NCBI GenBank assembly: GCA_034521975.1
Contig: JAXHLR010000004.1
Span: forward strand, 334,165-398,164
DNA from: Acidimicrobiales bacterium
GTDB taxonomy: Bacteria; Actinomycetota; Acidimicrobiia; Acidimicrobiales; SKKL01
DNA: 64,000 bases
Direction: 5' to 3'
Numbering within the stretch: the stretch's first letter is position 1; the number at the start of each line of letters is the position of its first letter. Below the pieces are notes generated by a model, which was not told where the DNA came from, searched no databases, and saw nothing but the letters and a program-made list of their open reading frames with translations. Both the position numbers and the translations under genes were made by a program. Shown here one piece after another: positions 52,787 through 61,343 of the stretch.

Positions 52787-53644
52787 GTGGCTGTTCGTGT
52801 CGCGGTGTTCGGATCGCTCAACCACGACCTCACGTTCTGGGTGCCGCACCCTCCCGCGCCCGACGAGACGATGCGAGCCCATCGCATGGCCGAGTTCGTG
52901 GGCGGCAAGGGCGCCAACCAAGCCGTCGCCGCCGCCCGGCTGGGCGCAGAGGTCTCGATGATCGGGCGGGTCGGCACCGACGCCTCGGCATCGATCATCC
53001 GAGAACGGCTCCGAGACGACGGAGTGGACACGGCGGCGGTGACCGCGATCGATGGCCCGACCGGAACCGCGGTGCCGATCGTGAGCGACGACGGGCAGGT
53101 GTCGATCATCATCGCCGCCGGGGCCAACGGGGCGATCGGTCCCGCCGACGCCGACGCGGCGGCGTCGGTCATCGCGGGTGCCGACGTGTTGCTGCTCCAG
53201 GGCGAAGTGGACGCCTCCGCGTCGGCACGCGCCGCGGCGATCGCCCGCGACGCGGGCCGGCTCGTGGTGTTCAACGCCGCACCCGTGCCCGATCGGGCCG
53301 ACCTCATCCTCGGCTGCGATCCGCTCGTGGTGGTCAACGCCCACGAGGCGCTCGAGCTCGGGCTGGAGTCGTCCCCGAGGGTCGTGGTGACCCTGGGCGG
53401 TGCCGGGGTCCAGGTCGGCGACACCCGGGTGGGGGCGTTCCCCGTCGACGTGGTCGATCCCACCGGCGCCGGCGACGCGTTCTGTGCGGCACTGGCCATC
53501 GCCATGGTCGAGGGGGCCGATGTCGTCGCCGCGGCACGGTTCGCCGCCGCCGCCGGCGCGTGCGCCGTCGGGGTGGCCGGCGCCCAACCGTCGATGCCCA
53601 CCAGGGCCCAGGTGGAGCAAATGTTCGCCGGAGCGGGCGGCTGA
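52787..53644 (+). CDS. PfkB-family carbohydrate kinase (ribokinase-like)
   Basis: The 285 residues carry [31 protein letters not shown] (first PfkB motif) and [18 protein letters not shown] with the catalytic Asp and anion hole. This matches ribokinases best, but the sugar cannot be fixed. GTG at 52787 follows CTGGGAG. The gene is a plus-strand insert between rpsO and the VOC-ribE unit. Confidence 0.9.
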   Translation: MAVRVAVFGSLNHDLTFWVPHPPAPDETMRAHRMAEFVGGKGANQAVAAARLGAEVSMIGRVGTDASASIIRERLRDDGVDTAAVTAIDGPTGTAVPIVSDDGQVSIIIAAGANGAIGPADADAAASVIAGADVLLLQGEVDASASARAAAIARDAGRLVVFNAAPVPDRADLILGCDPLVVVNAHEALELGLESSPRVVVTLGGAGVQVGDTRVGAFPVDVVDPTGAGDAFCAALAIAMVEGADVVAAARFAAAAGACAVGVAGAQPSMPTRAQVEQMFAGAGG

Positions 53645-53962
53645 GCGGCTGGACCCCCAGGATCTCGAGGGCCATCGATGACCTGGCTGACCCCGAAACC
53701 TCGCGGATTCGGCGCGCTGAGCGCGACAAATCCGCGACATCTCCTGGCTGGGTGGTCCTGAGCAGCAGCTCGACGTAGCGACGGAGGGGTGGGTGTGTGT
53801 CAGGGCGATGCTCCTCATGTTGGCGATGCGCTTGCTCGGAGTCGGCGCAGCCATCTGGGGCCAACGCCTGAGCGCCCAGGAGCCGACGACCGACCTGGTG
53901 ATCCGCGACGACGCGATGCTCACTGATGGCGAACCGATCCCGATCGGCCAGACTGGTCGGCG
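53645..53962. other. 318-bp gap with one hairpin
   Basis: The only gene-free stretch over 300 bp. CGCGGATT (53702-53709) pairs with AATCCGCG (53729-53736), and inside it CGCGC-TGA-GCGCG forms a second stem, so a 35-nt stem-loop follows the kinase gene. The short frame running through the rest into the VOC gene has no recognisable product. I see no promoter motif, tRNA or repeat. Confidence 0.6.
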
Positions 53963-54400
53963 ATGCCCGCACACCCCCGTTGGACCCACATCGCCCTCCC
54001 CTGCTCCGACATCGAGGCCACGGTCGACTGGTACACCACCTACACCCCACTGGTGGTGCTCGACCGGCGCGAGGACCCCGACGGCAAGAACGCCTGGCTC
54101 GCCCACGAGGGCCAGGTCGACAACCCCTTCGTGTTGGTGCTGGTGATGTTCTACGCCAAGGAGGGCAGGCTCCAGCCCCAACTGGCCCCCTTCGCCCACA
54201 TCGGCATCGAGCTTCCCGCCCGCGCCGACGTCGATGCCATGGCCGACCGCGGCCGCGAGCACGGGTGCCTGGCCTGGGAGCCGGTCGAGCTACCACCACC
54301 GGTCGGCTACGTGTGCGCACTGCACGACCCGGATGGCAACGTGGTCGAGTTCAGCTACGACCAGGGCGTGTATGCCAAGGTGCAGGAGGTCTGGGGCTGA
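53963..54400 (+). CDS. VOC-superfamily (glyoxalase-like) protein
   Basis: The 145 residues begin [20 protein letters not shown], with metal-ligand candidates in THIALP (His), FAHIGIE (His) and [12 protein letters not shown] (Glu). A glyoxalase I-like or dioxygenase-like activity is possible; the substrate is unknown. Its stop overlaps the ribE start (TGATG), making it first in a coupled VOC-ribE-ABC transporter unit. Confidence 0.88.
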   Translation: MPAHPRWTHIALPCSDIEATVDWYTTYTPLVVLDRREDPDGKNAWLAHEGQVDNPFVLVLVMFYAKEGRLQPQLAPFAHIGIELPARADVDAMADRGREHGCLAWEPVELPPPVGYVCALHDPDGNVVEFSYDQGVYAKVQEVWG

Positions 54401-54969
54401 TGTTCACCGGTCTGGTCGAGGAGCTCGGCGCCTTCGTCGCGCTCGACGGTGGCCGCGCTCGCTTCGAGGCGCGAGCGGTGCTCGACGGGGTGGCCATCGG
54501 CGATTCGATCGCCACCAACGGGTGCTGTCTCACCGTGGTGGCCTTCGGCGACGACTGGTGGGAGACCGACCTCAGCGACGAGACGTTGCACCGCACGAGT
54601 CTCGGCGCGCTCTCGCCGGGCGACCGGGTCAACCTCGAACGTCCTGCCCGGGTCGGTGATCGTCTCGGTGGCCACATCGTGCAGGGCCACGTCGACGGGA
54701 TCGGCACCGTGCGAGCCACGCCTCCCGACCTGGAGATCGAGGTCCCACCCGACCTGCTCCGCTACTGCGTCGAGAAGGGGTCGATCACCGTCGACGGGGT
54801 GAGTCTCACCATCGTCGAGGTCACCGACGCCGCCATCACCGCCGCCATCATCCCCCACACCGCTCAGGCCACCACCTTGGGCCACACACCGGTCGGGTCC
54901 CCTGTGAACGTCGAGGTGGACGTCATCGCCAAGCACGTCGAGCGACTGCTCCAGCCCTACACCGGATGA
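54400..54969 (+). CDS. ribE: Riboflavin synthase alpha subunit
   Basis: Dismutates two 6,7-dimethyl-8-ribityllumazine molecules to riboflavin. The 189 residues consist of two lumazine-binding barrels: [10 protein letters not shown] with NGCCLTVV in the first, and GDRLGGHIVQGHVDGIGTV with TVDGVSLTIVEV in the second. The other rib pathway genes are not in the window, and ribF, which uses the product, is 7 kb away. It overlaps both neighbours by 1-4 bp. No FMN riboswitch is visible upstream. Confidence 0.96.
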   Translation: MFTGLVEELGAFVALDGGRARFEARAVLDGVAIGDSIATNGCCLTVVAFGDDWWETDLSDETLHRTSLGALSPGDRVNLERPARVGDRLGGHIVQGHVDGIGTVRATPPDLEIEVPPDLLRYCVEKGSITVDGVSLTIVEVTDAAITAAIIPHTAQATTLGHTPVGSPVNVEVDVIAKHVERLLQPYTG

Positions 54970-55769
54970 CCGATGCCGAGCCCCTGCCGGCGGCCGAGGG
55001 CATCCACATCGACGGGGTCTCGAAGCGCTTCGAGCGCACGGGCCAGTCGGTGGCGGCGCTGGCCGACATCAGACTCGACATCGCCGAGGGCGAGCTCGTC
55101 TCGGTCATCGGACCCAGCGGCTGCGGCAAGAGCACGCTGCTGCGGATCATCGGAGGTCTGCTGACACCCGACATCGGGACCGTCACCATCGGCACCCACA
55201 CCCCCGAACAGGCCCGGCGCCAGAAGCACTTCGGCTTCGTCTTCCAGACCCCGGCGCTGTTGCCCTGGCGCACGGTGATCGACAACGTCGCTCTGCTGGG
55301 TGAGGTGAACCGGCGCAACAACCGACGTCACGAGCGCCCGCCACCAGGACCGGCCGAGCTGCTCGATGCCGTCGGCCTCACCGGCTTCGAGCACGCCCAC
55401 CCCGCCGAGCTGTCCGGCGGCATGCAACAGCGGGTCGCGCTCGCTCGCGCCGTCGCCCTCGGCGCTCCCGTGCTGTTGATGGACGAGCCCTTCGCCGCCC
55501 TCGACGAGATCACCCGCTCGGACATGCGCTACCTGCTGCTCGACATGTGGGAACGGACCCGGGCGACCTGTGTGTTCGTGACCCACAGCATCGACGAGGC
55601 GGTCGCCCTGTCGGACCGAGTGGTGGTGCTCGGGCCGCGCCCTGGTCGGGTGGCCGCGATCGAGCCCATCGATCTGGGACGGCCCCGCCACCCCGATCTC
55701 GAGGACACCGCCGAGTTCCGCAGCCACGTCGGGCACATCCGCCGGCTCCTCCACGCCGGCTCCCGGTGA
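54966..55769 (+). CDS. ABC transporter ATP-binding protein, nitrate/sulfonate/taurine type
   Basis: The 267 residues show Walker A GPSGCGKST, Q-loop FQTPALLPWRTV, signature LSGGMQQR, Walker B LLMDEPFAALDE and the H-loop VTHSIDEAV. The NitT/TauT (SsuB/TauB/ThiZ-like) class is clear. Its ATG overlaps the ribE stop (ATGA), which suggests uptake of riboflavin, a flavin precursor or a related heterocycle. That is inference. Confidence 0.93.
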   Translation: MTDAEPLPAAEGIHIDGVSKRFERTGQSVAALADIRLDIAEGELVSVIGPSGCGKSTLLRIIGGLLTPDIGTVTIGTHTPEQARRQKHFGFVFQTPALLPWRTVIDNVALLGEVNRRNNRRHERPPPGPAELLDAVGLTGFEHAHPAELSGGMQQRVALARAVALGAPVLLMDEPFAALDEITRSDMRYLLLDMWERTRATCVFVTHSIDEAVALSDRVVVLGPRPGRVAAIEPIDLGRPRHPDLEDTAEFRSHVGHIRRLLHAGSR

Positions 55770-55866
55770 CGCCGTTCCGGAGTCGCGCCGCAATCGTGTC
55801 GGGCCGATCATTCGACCACACTGGTCGACGCATGCACACCACCTGCTGTCCGACCCACGCGCGCCC

Positions 55867-56670
55867 ATGAGGACCGTCGCCGGACTCCCCGATCCTGTCC
55901 AACCCCATCGACGGGTGCGCCGCACCGCGGCGGGCATCGTGCCCGCCCTCGTCGCGTTCGGGGTGATCTTCGGTGGTTGGGAAGCGTTCGTCCGGGCCCG
56001 AGGGATCAACGAGATCATCCTCCCCACGCCGTCGGCGATCGCCATCGAGCTGTGGGAGAACCCGGGCCGATGGTGGAGCGACGCGGTCGTCACCGGCGGT
56101 GAGGCGGTGTTGGGACTCGGCGTCGCCTTCGTGGTGGCGGTGAGCCTGGCCATCGCCATCTCACACTCGGTGCTGATGGACCGGGCGCTCAGCCCCGTCG
56201 TGACCATGATCCAGGTCACCCCGGTGATCGCCCTGGCCACACCGCTCACCATCTGGTTGGGGTTCGGCCTGGCTCCCAAGGTGGTGATGGCGGCGCTCAT
56301 CACCTTCGTGCCGCTGGTGATCAACGCGGCGACGGGCTTCCGGGCCGTCGAACCCAGCACCCACGAACTGTTCCGTTCGGTGGCCGCCAGCCGCGCCGAG
56401 GTGTTCTGGAAGCTGCGCGTGCCCCACTCGCTCCCCTATTTGTTCTCCGCCCTGCGAGTGTGCGTCGGCCTCGCCCTGATCGGCGCCCTGGTGGCCGAAT
56501 GGTTCGGCAGCACCGAAGGCCTGGGGCGCACCATGGTCCAAGCCCGCAACAGCCTGGCCTACACCAAGCTGTGGGCGGCGGTGGCGGTGCTCATGCTCAT
56601 GGGCATCGTGGGTGTCACGCTCGTACGCCTCGTCGAACGCTGGGTGCTGCGCTGGCACCCCAACAGCTGA
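55867..56670 (+). CDS. ABC transporter permease, nitrate/sulfonate/taurine type
   Basis: The 267 residues have about six membrane helices and the cytoplasmic EAA loop (FRSVAASRAEVFWKLRVPHS). It is the partner of the upstream ATPase, 97 bp away. No substrate-binding protein gene lies in or next to the unit, so that subunit must be encoded elsewhere or be missing. Related SBP-dependent systems carry thiamine precursors, riboflavin or sulfonates. Confidence 0.92.
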   Translation: MRTVAGLPDPVQPHRRVRRTAAGIVPALVAFGVIFGGWEAFVRARGINEIILPTPSAIAIELWENPGRWWSDAVVTGGEAVLGLGVAFVVAVSLAIAISHSVLMDRALSPVVTMIQVTPVIALATPLTIWLGFGLAPKVVMAALITFVPLVINAATGFRAVEPSTHELFRSVAASRAEVFWKLRVPHSLPYLFSALRVCVGLALIGALVAEWFGSTEGLGRTMVQARNSLAYTKLWAAVAVLMLMGIVGVTLVRLVERWVLRWHPNS

Positions 56671-56707
56671 GGCCCCACGTGGCCACCCGGGCGGCGCGAC
56701 CAGCATC

Positions 56708-57847
56708 ATGGATGCCGTGACCCTTCACATCGGCCCGTTGCACCTCGACCCTCCGGTCGTGCTCGCCCCCATGGCGGGGGTGACCGATGCGCCGTTCCGC
56801 GTGCTGTGCGCCGAGTGGGGCGGTGGCCTGTTCGTGTCCGAGATGCTGACCGCCCGCGGGCTGGTCGAGGGCGGCGAGAAGTCGTGGCGCATGGCCCGCC
56901 ACCACCCCGCCGAAGCGATCCGCTCGGTCCAGCTCTATGGCGCCGATCCCGCCACCATGGGCGAGGCGGTCCGCTGCCTCGTCGACACCGCCCGCATCGA
57001 CCACATCGACCTCAACTTCGGGTGCCCGGTCCCCAAGGTGACCCGCAACGGTGGCGGCGCGGCACTGCCGGTGCGCCGCAAGCTGGTCGCCGCGGTGATG
57101 CAGGCCGCTGTCGACGCCGCCGGACCGGTGCCGGTCACGGTGAAGATGCGTCTCGGTCTCGACGACGACCGCCTGACCTATCTCGACACCGCCCGGGCGG
57201 CGGCCGAGGCCGGAATCGCGGCCGTCGCGCTCCATGCTCGCACCGCCGTCCAGGGCTACTCGGGCACCGCCACCTGGGACGCCATCGCCACCCTCCGCGA
57301 GGCGCTCGGCGAACAGGTACCGGTGCTCGGCAACGGCGACATCTGGTCGGCGGCCGACGCGGTCGACATGATGGCCACCACCGGGTGCGACGGCGTGGTG
57401 GTCGGTCGCGGATGCCTGGGCCGTCCCTGGCTGTTCGCCGATCTGGCCCGCGCCCTCGAGGGCGAACCGTCCCACGGCCCTCCCCGGCTCGGCACGATCG
57501 CCACGACGATCCGTCGCCACCTCGAGCTGTCGCTCGACTGGTACTGCGACGAGACCGGGGCGATCCGTCGCCTGCGCAAGCACCTGCGCTGGTACCTGCA
57601 GGGATACCCGGTGGGCGCCGACCTGCGACGAGCGGCAGGCTCGGTCTCCACTGCGGCCGACGTTCGCGCCCTGGCCGATCGCCTCGACCCCGACCTGGAG
57701 ATCCTGACAGAGGCCATCACCGCTCCCCGAGGACGCACCGACGCGATTCGCCGCCTGGCGCTCCCGGACCGCTGGAGCGACGACATCTGGCACGACCGGG
57801 ACGGCGGGCCGGTCGATGACCCGCTCATCGCCCACAGCGGCGGCTGA
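56708..57847 (+). CDS. dusB: tRNA-dihydrouridine synthase
   Basis: FMN enzyme reducing uridines in the tRNA D-loop. The 379 residues include VVLAPMAGVTDAPFR, QLYGADP, the catalytic Cys106 in DLNFGCPVPKVTRNGGGAAL, VTVKMRLG, LHARTAVQGYSG and VLGNGDIWS. The C-terminal helical Dus domain (IRRLRKHLRWYLQGYP) is present. ATG at 56708. It follows the ABC permease on the same strand. Confidence 0.96.
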   Translation: MDAVTLHIGPLHLDPPVVLAPMAGVTDAPFRVLCAEWGGGLFVSEMLTARGLVEGGEKSWRMARHHPAEAIRSVQLYGADPATMGEAVRCLVDTARIDHIDLNFGCPVPKVTRNGGGAALPVRRKLVAAVMQAAVDAAGPVPVTVKMRLGLDDDRLTYLDTARAAAEAGIAAVALHARTAVQGYSGTATWDAIATLREALGEQVPVLGNGDIWSAADAVDMMATTGCDGVVVGRGCLGRPWLFADLARALEGEPSHGPPRLGTIATTIRRHLELSLDWYCDETGAIRRLRKHLRWYLQGYPVGADLRRAAGSVSTAADVRALADRLDPDLEILTEAITAPRGRTDAIRRLALPDRWSDDIWHDRDGGPVDDPLIAHSGG

Positions 57848-57862
57848 ACGCCCCGCGGCCTC

Positions 57863-58219
57863 TCAGCGGTCGGGGTTGCCGTCGGGACAGGTCATGAAGC
57901 GCCGGACCAGGCCGTCGCGGACATCGACCTCGTAGTACCCGTCGGTCTCGCTCACGAAGGTGTAGGTGCCGTCGTCGTCGGACTCGAGGCGCCAGCTGTC
58001 GTCCACGGGAAACACGTCGGAACGGGCCTGGACGAAGACCCGCAACGCGTCGGTGGGTGACATGTCACCTTCGATGTCGGAGTCGTCTCGTGCGACCTCG
58101 CACCCGTCGGGGACATCGTCGCCCGATCGCCACGCCACCAGCCCGAGCGCGCCGACACCGACGAAGACCAGTACCGCCACCGCCGCCAACACCTTCTCGA
58201 GCACCGACCAGTCCTTCAC
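57863..58219 (-). CDS. Hypothetical protein with one membrane helix
   Basis: The 118 residues start with an N-terminal membrane helix (VLAAVAVLVFVGVGALGLVA, about 9-28) and an extracytoplasmic domain of about 80 residues with two cysteines (DGCEVARD and RFMTCPDG) that may pair. It is rich in Asp. The GTG at 58219 is divergent from the next gene by 51 bp. No family recognised. Confidence 0.75.
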   Translation of the reverse strand: MKDWSVLEKVLAAVAVLVFVGVGALGLVAWRSGDDVPDGCEVARDDSDIEGDMSPTDALRVFVQARSDVFPVDDSWRLESDDDGTYTFVSETDGYYEVDVRDGLVRRFMTCPDGNPDR

Positions 58220-58270
58220 TCCACCATCTTGACAGGGCCCTCTTCACCGTCGGCGCGCGATGATCGACCC

Positions 58271-58642
58271 ATGGGTCTCCACCGCCACCGCCGATCGACC
58301 ATCGTCGCCACCGTCCGAATTGCCCTGCTGGTCGCCCTCCTACTGACGGGGCTGATGGCCGAGCCCGGCCCGGCACTGGCCCAGAGCGATGAGAGCGGCG
58401 ATGCCACCAGCACCAGCGTCGTCGAGCGCGACGGGCAGTCACCGGCAGGCGACATCCTGCCCCAGCCCAACAGCGGCGAGGCACCCGACTCTCCCGGCGA
58501 TCCCGGCGGGTGGCAGCAGTACCTCGTGTTCGGGCTCATCTTCGCCGGTCTGGCTGCGATCGTGGCGCTGGTGGTCCGAGAGTCCCGACAGGCGCGCTCG
58601 CCCGATGCCCGCCAGAACCCGACGGCCGGACCCGAGGGCTAG
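58271..58642 (+). CDS. Hypothetical protein with signal peptide and C-terminal membrane helix
   Basis: The 123 residues have an N-terminal signal (IALLVALLLTGLMAEPGPAL, cleavage likely after ALA), a short Ser/Pro/Gly-rich outer segment and a C-terminal helix (LVFGLIFAGLAAIVALVV) with a basic tail. It is predicted as a type I membrane protein. No family recognised. Confidence 0.75.
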   Translation: MGLHRHRRSTIVATVRIALLVALLLTGLMAEPGPALAQSDESGDATSTSVVERDGQSPAGDILPQPNSGEAPDSPGDPGGWQQYLVFGLIFAGLAAIVALVVRESRQARSPDARQNPTAGPEG

Positions 58643-58839
58643 GGCCGAACTGGGGGAGCGAACGGACCGAGCCCACCCGTGAGCATCGTGGGGTCGTCCC
58701 CGCCTCGGTCCACGCGGACCCGATTGCGCCGAGCACGCTGGCGGCGGGGGTCGACCAGCCACGAATCGACCTCCGCGAGGATCTCGTCCGGGATGTCGTT
58801 GCTGCGTTCCGAACCAGAAGCCGACAGTGTGCTGCTCAT
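58639..58839 (-). CDS. Possible small protein of 66 residues
   Basis: The frame starts ATG at 58839 after GAGGT and reads MSSTLSASGSERSNDIPDEI, then an acidic helix, an Arg-rich stretch (DPRRQRARRNRVRVDRGG) and a Gly/Pro-rich end. Codon third positions look like neighbouring genes, and the ribosome-binding site is good, but there is no recognisable family. Its end overlaps the 3' end of the opposite gene by 4 bp. Confidence 0.4.
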   Translation of the reverse strand: MSSTLSASGSERSNDIPDEILAEVDSWLVDPRRQRARRNRVRVDRGGDDPTMLTGGLGPFAPPVRP

Positions 58840-58891
58840 ACCTCAGTTAACGCCGTGGGTGGTGGATGTGTTACGGCAGGTGGCGGACCGC

Positions 58892-60211
58892 TCAGTTGCG
58901 GGGAACGTCCTTCCACGGCAGTCCCTTGGACGCGTCGGGCTCGCGGGGCAGACCGAGCACCCGATCGCCGATGATGTTGCGCTGGATCTCGGAGGTGCCG
59001 CCCTCGATGCTGTTCCCCCGCGACCGCAGGAACGCCCGAGCCCGCATGGCCGTCGCGGTGTCATCGGGCTCCCACGCCATCGGGGTGCCGAGCAGATCGA
59101 CCGACAGCACCTGGCTCGTCATGTTGAACTCGGTGGAGAACAGCTTGGCGATGGAGCCCTCGGGGCCGGGTTGACCGGCCTTCTGCTGGGCCGCGGCCCG
59201 CTGCATGTTGAGCGTGGAGATCCGACCGACGATGTACATGCGCATGAGGCGGTCGCGCACCACCTTGTCGTCCCAGGTGCCCTTGTCCTTGGCCTCCTGG
59301 ATGAGTAGCTGGACCACGGATCCACCGCCCCGCATCCCCTCGGCGGTGCCGTCACCGAAGCCCGGCCGGCGCCGTTGCTGATCGTCGCCACCACCACCAC
59401 GCCGACGGCGGCGCCCGGCCGACCCACCACCGAATGCTCCCGAGAGCGCGACCCGCTCGTTGAGCAGCGTGGTCTGGGCCACCGACCATCCCTCGCCTTC
59501 GGGCCCGAGGCGACACGAGTCGGGGATGCGGACGTCGTTGAGGAAGACCTCGTTGAACTCGGCATCGCCGGTGATCTGACGCAACGGGCGGACCTCGACG
59601 CCGTCGGTCTCCATGTCGAGCAGGAAGTAGGTGATGCCCTTGTGCTTGGGGGCGTCGGGGTCGGTCCGGGCGATGAACATGCCCCACTTCGCGATGTGTG
59701 CGCCCGATGTCCAGACCTTCTGGCCGTTCACCACCCACTCGTCGCCGTCGCGAACCGCCCGGCTGGACAGTCCGGCGATGTCGGAGCCGTTGCCTGGCTC
59801 GGAGAACAGCTGGCACCACCACTCGCCCTGGGCCATCCCCGAGAGGAACCGACGCTTCTGGTCCTCGGTGCCGTACTCGCGGATGGTGGGCGCGGCCAGA
59901 CCGAAGCCCAAGATGTTGAACGACCGGGGCACCTCGTACTCGGACTTGATCTCCTCGACGATGGCCGCCTGGTGGCGATCGAGCCCGGCCCCGCCGTACT
60001 CGACCTCCCAGTCGGGCATGGCCCAACCCGCCTTGCCGATCTCGTCCAGGAACGCCGCCTGGTCGAGCTGGGCCCGGCCTCGGGCAAAGGCCTCATCGTC
60101 GTCGTTCTCGATGCCGGCGACCCAGTCGGCAGGCAGGTGGTCACGCAACCAGCCGGTGAACTCGTCGCGGAGTTGGTCGTCGGATCGGGTGTTCGTCACG
60201 TCGGTGCTCAT
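58892..60211 (-). CDS. Acyl-CoA dehydrogenase
   Basis: FAD-dependent alpha,beta-dehydrogenation of an acyl-CoA. The 439 residues contain WWCQLFSEPGNGSDIAGLSS (FAD/substrate motif), VWTSGAHIAKWG, and the C-terminal SIEGGTSEIQRNIIGDRVLG. Between the middle and C-terminal domains lies an unusual Arg/Gly-rich insertion (GGGSAGRRRRRGGGGDDQQR). The ATG at 60211 follows AGGAG. The thioesterase gene lies 66 bp upstream, and the two are probably one operon for fatty-acid or sterol-side-chain breakdown. Confidence 0.93.
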   Translation of the reverse strand: MSTDVTNTRSDDQLRDEFTGWLRDHLPADWVAGIENDDDEAFARGRAQLDQAAFLDEIGKAGWAMPDWEVEYGGAGLDRHQAAIVEEIKSEYEVPRSFNILGFGLAAPTIREYGTEDQKRRFLSGMAQGEWWCQLFSEPGNGSDIAGLSSRAVRDGDEWVVNGQKVWTSGAHIAKWGMFIARTDPDAPKHKGITYFLLDMETDGVEVRPLRQITGDAEFNEVFLNDVRIPDSCRLGPEGEGWSVAQTTLLNERVALSGAFGGGSAGRRRRRGGGGDDQQRRRPGFGDGTAEGMRGGGSVVQLLIQEAKDKGTWDDKVVRDRLMRMYIVGRISTLNMQRAAAQQKAGQPGPEGSIAKLFSTEFNMTSQVLSVDLLGTPMAWEPDDTATAMRARAFLRSRGNSIEGGTSEIQRNIIGDRVLGLPREPDASKGLPWKDVPRN

Positions 60212-60277
60212 CGGATCGCTCCTGGAGATGTCGGATGGACTCGTATCAGGGGGAGAGGATCGCGGGGACCGGCCGGA

Positions 60278-61234
60278 TCAGGGCGGCGGTGGGGCACCCG
60301 TGGAGCGCAGGAGGCACTCCTGGACGAACGAGGCGACCAGCACCCCGTCCTGGGTGTGGAAGCTGCCCCGCGCCAAGCCCCGGGCCCCGTGGTTGGTGAT
60401 GGGGTCGACCGAGAACAACAGCCAGTCGTCGACCCGGAACGGTCGGTGGAACCACACGGCGTGATCGAGGCTGGCACCTCCCCAACCCGAGTGGTCCGAC
60501 CCCGGTGCCCTGGCGCTGCGCACCACCGCCATGTCGGACACGAAGGTGAGTGCGCAGGCGTGCAGGTTCGGGTCGTCGCCGAGCGGTTCGCGCGACCGCA
60601 CCCACGCGGGATGGGGCCGGAAGTCCTCGGTGACCTGCAGCGGCCGCATGTCGAACAGGCCACCCATGGGGCCACCTCGTCGCATCCGGCGAGCCCGCTC
60701 GATCCGGGCTGCCCGGGCATCGGGATCTGATTCGCCCGCCCCTTCCTCGGCCTCGAGCGCCTCGCGCATCCACGGTGGGGCGTTTCGGCCCCGGCCCAGG
60801 GGCATTCCCATCGGCCCGTCGCCCATCGTCACCTCGTCGGGGCCGGGCCGAAGCTCGGGTGCTTCGACCTGCCAGTCGTAGCCCTCCTCGACCACGTGGA
60901 ACGACGCATCGAGCACGAAGATCGCCTCGTCGCCCTGGCGGGCGGTGACCCGGCGGGTGGCGAACGAGCGCCCGTCCCGGATGCGCTCGACCTCGAGGTG
61001 CAGCGCGATGTTCGGACGACCGGGCCGGATGAAGTAGGAGTGCAGCGAGTGAACCCGGCGATCGGCGGGAATCGTCAACGTGGCGGCCCGCAGCGACTGA
61101 CTGGCAACCTGACCGCCGAAGAGTCGCGGTGGACCCTCGGCCGGAGTGGGCGCCACGTAGAGGTCAGGCCCGACAGCTTCGAACTGCAGGAGCTCGCGCA
61201 GTCCGCCTGGTCGAGCAGCATCGGTGGAACTCAG
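60278..61234 (-). CDS. Acyl-CoA thioesterase II (TesB-like)
   Basis: Hydrolyses acyl-CoA. Two hotdog repeats are visible (LFGGQVASQSLRAA, HSLHSYFIRPG; and SLDHAVWFHRPFRVDDWLLF). The family N-terminus LRELLQFEAVGPDLYVAPT is encoded upstream of the first GTG (61156) in the same open frame. No ATG, GTG or TTG precedes it before a stop codon, so CTG at 61234, preceded by GGAAAGG, is the likely start (318 residues). An Arg/Met/Gly-rich segment separates the two repeats. Confidence 0.85.
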   Translation of the reverse strand: MSSTDAARPGGLRELLQFEAVGPDLYVAPTPAEGPPRLFGGQVASQSLRAATLTIPADRRVHSLHSYFIRPGRPNIALHLEVERIRDGRSFATRRVTARQGDEAIFVLDASFHVVEEGYDWQVEAPELRPGPDEVTMGDGPMGMPLGRGRNAPPWMREALEAEEGAGESDPDARAARIERARRMRRGGPMGGLFDMRPLQVTEDFRPHPAWVRSREPLGDDPNLHACALTFVSDMAVVRSARAPGSDHSGWGGASLDHAVWFHRPFRVDDWLLFSVDPITNHGARGLARGSFHTQDGVLVASFVQECLLRSTGAPPPP

Positions 61235-61343
61235 AACTGCGTGCCTTTCCGATCATGACCGGGCTTGCCCGTACCGGTCCGATGCTTCGGCACTCTAATG
61301 GTTCTGACCGCGACCCCCGACAGAGGGTGTCGCGGGCCCACGA

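Noticed and set aside
53793-54146. Plus-strand frame starting [16 protein letters not shown] before the VOC gene
   Set aside because: It overlaps the VOC coding region in another frame, has no ribosome-binding site and no family; the hydrophobic start is probably chance.
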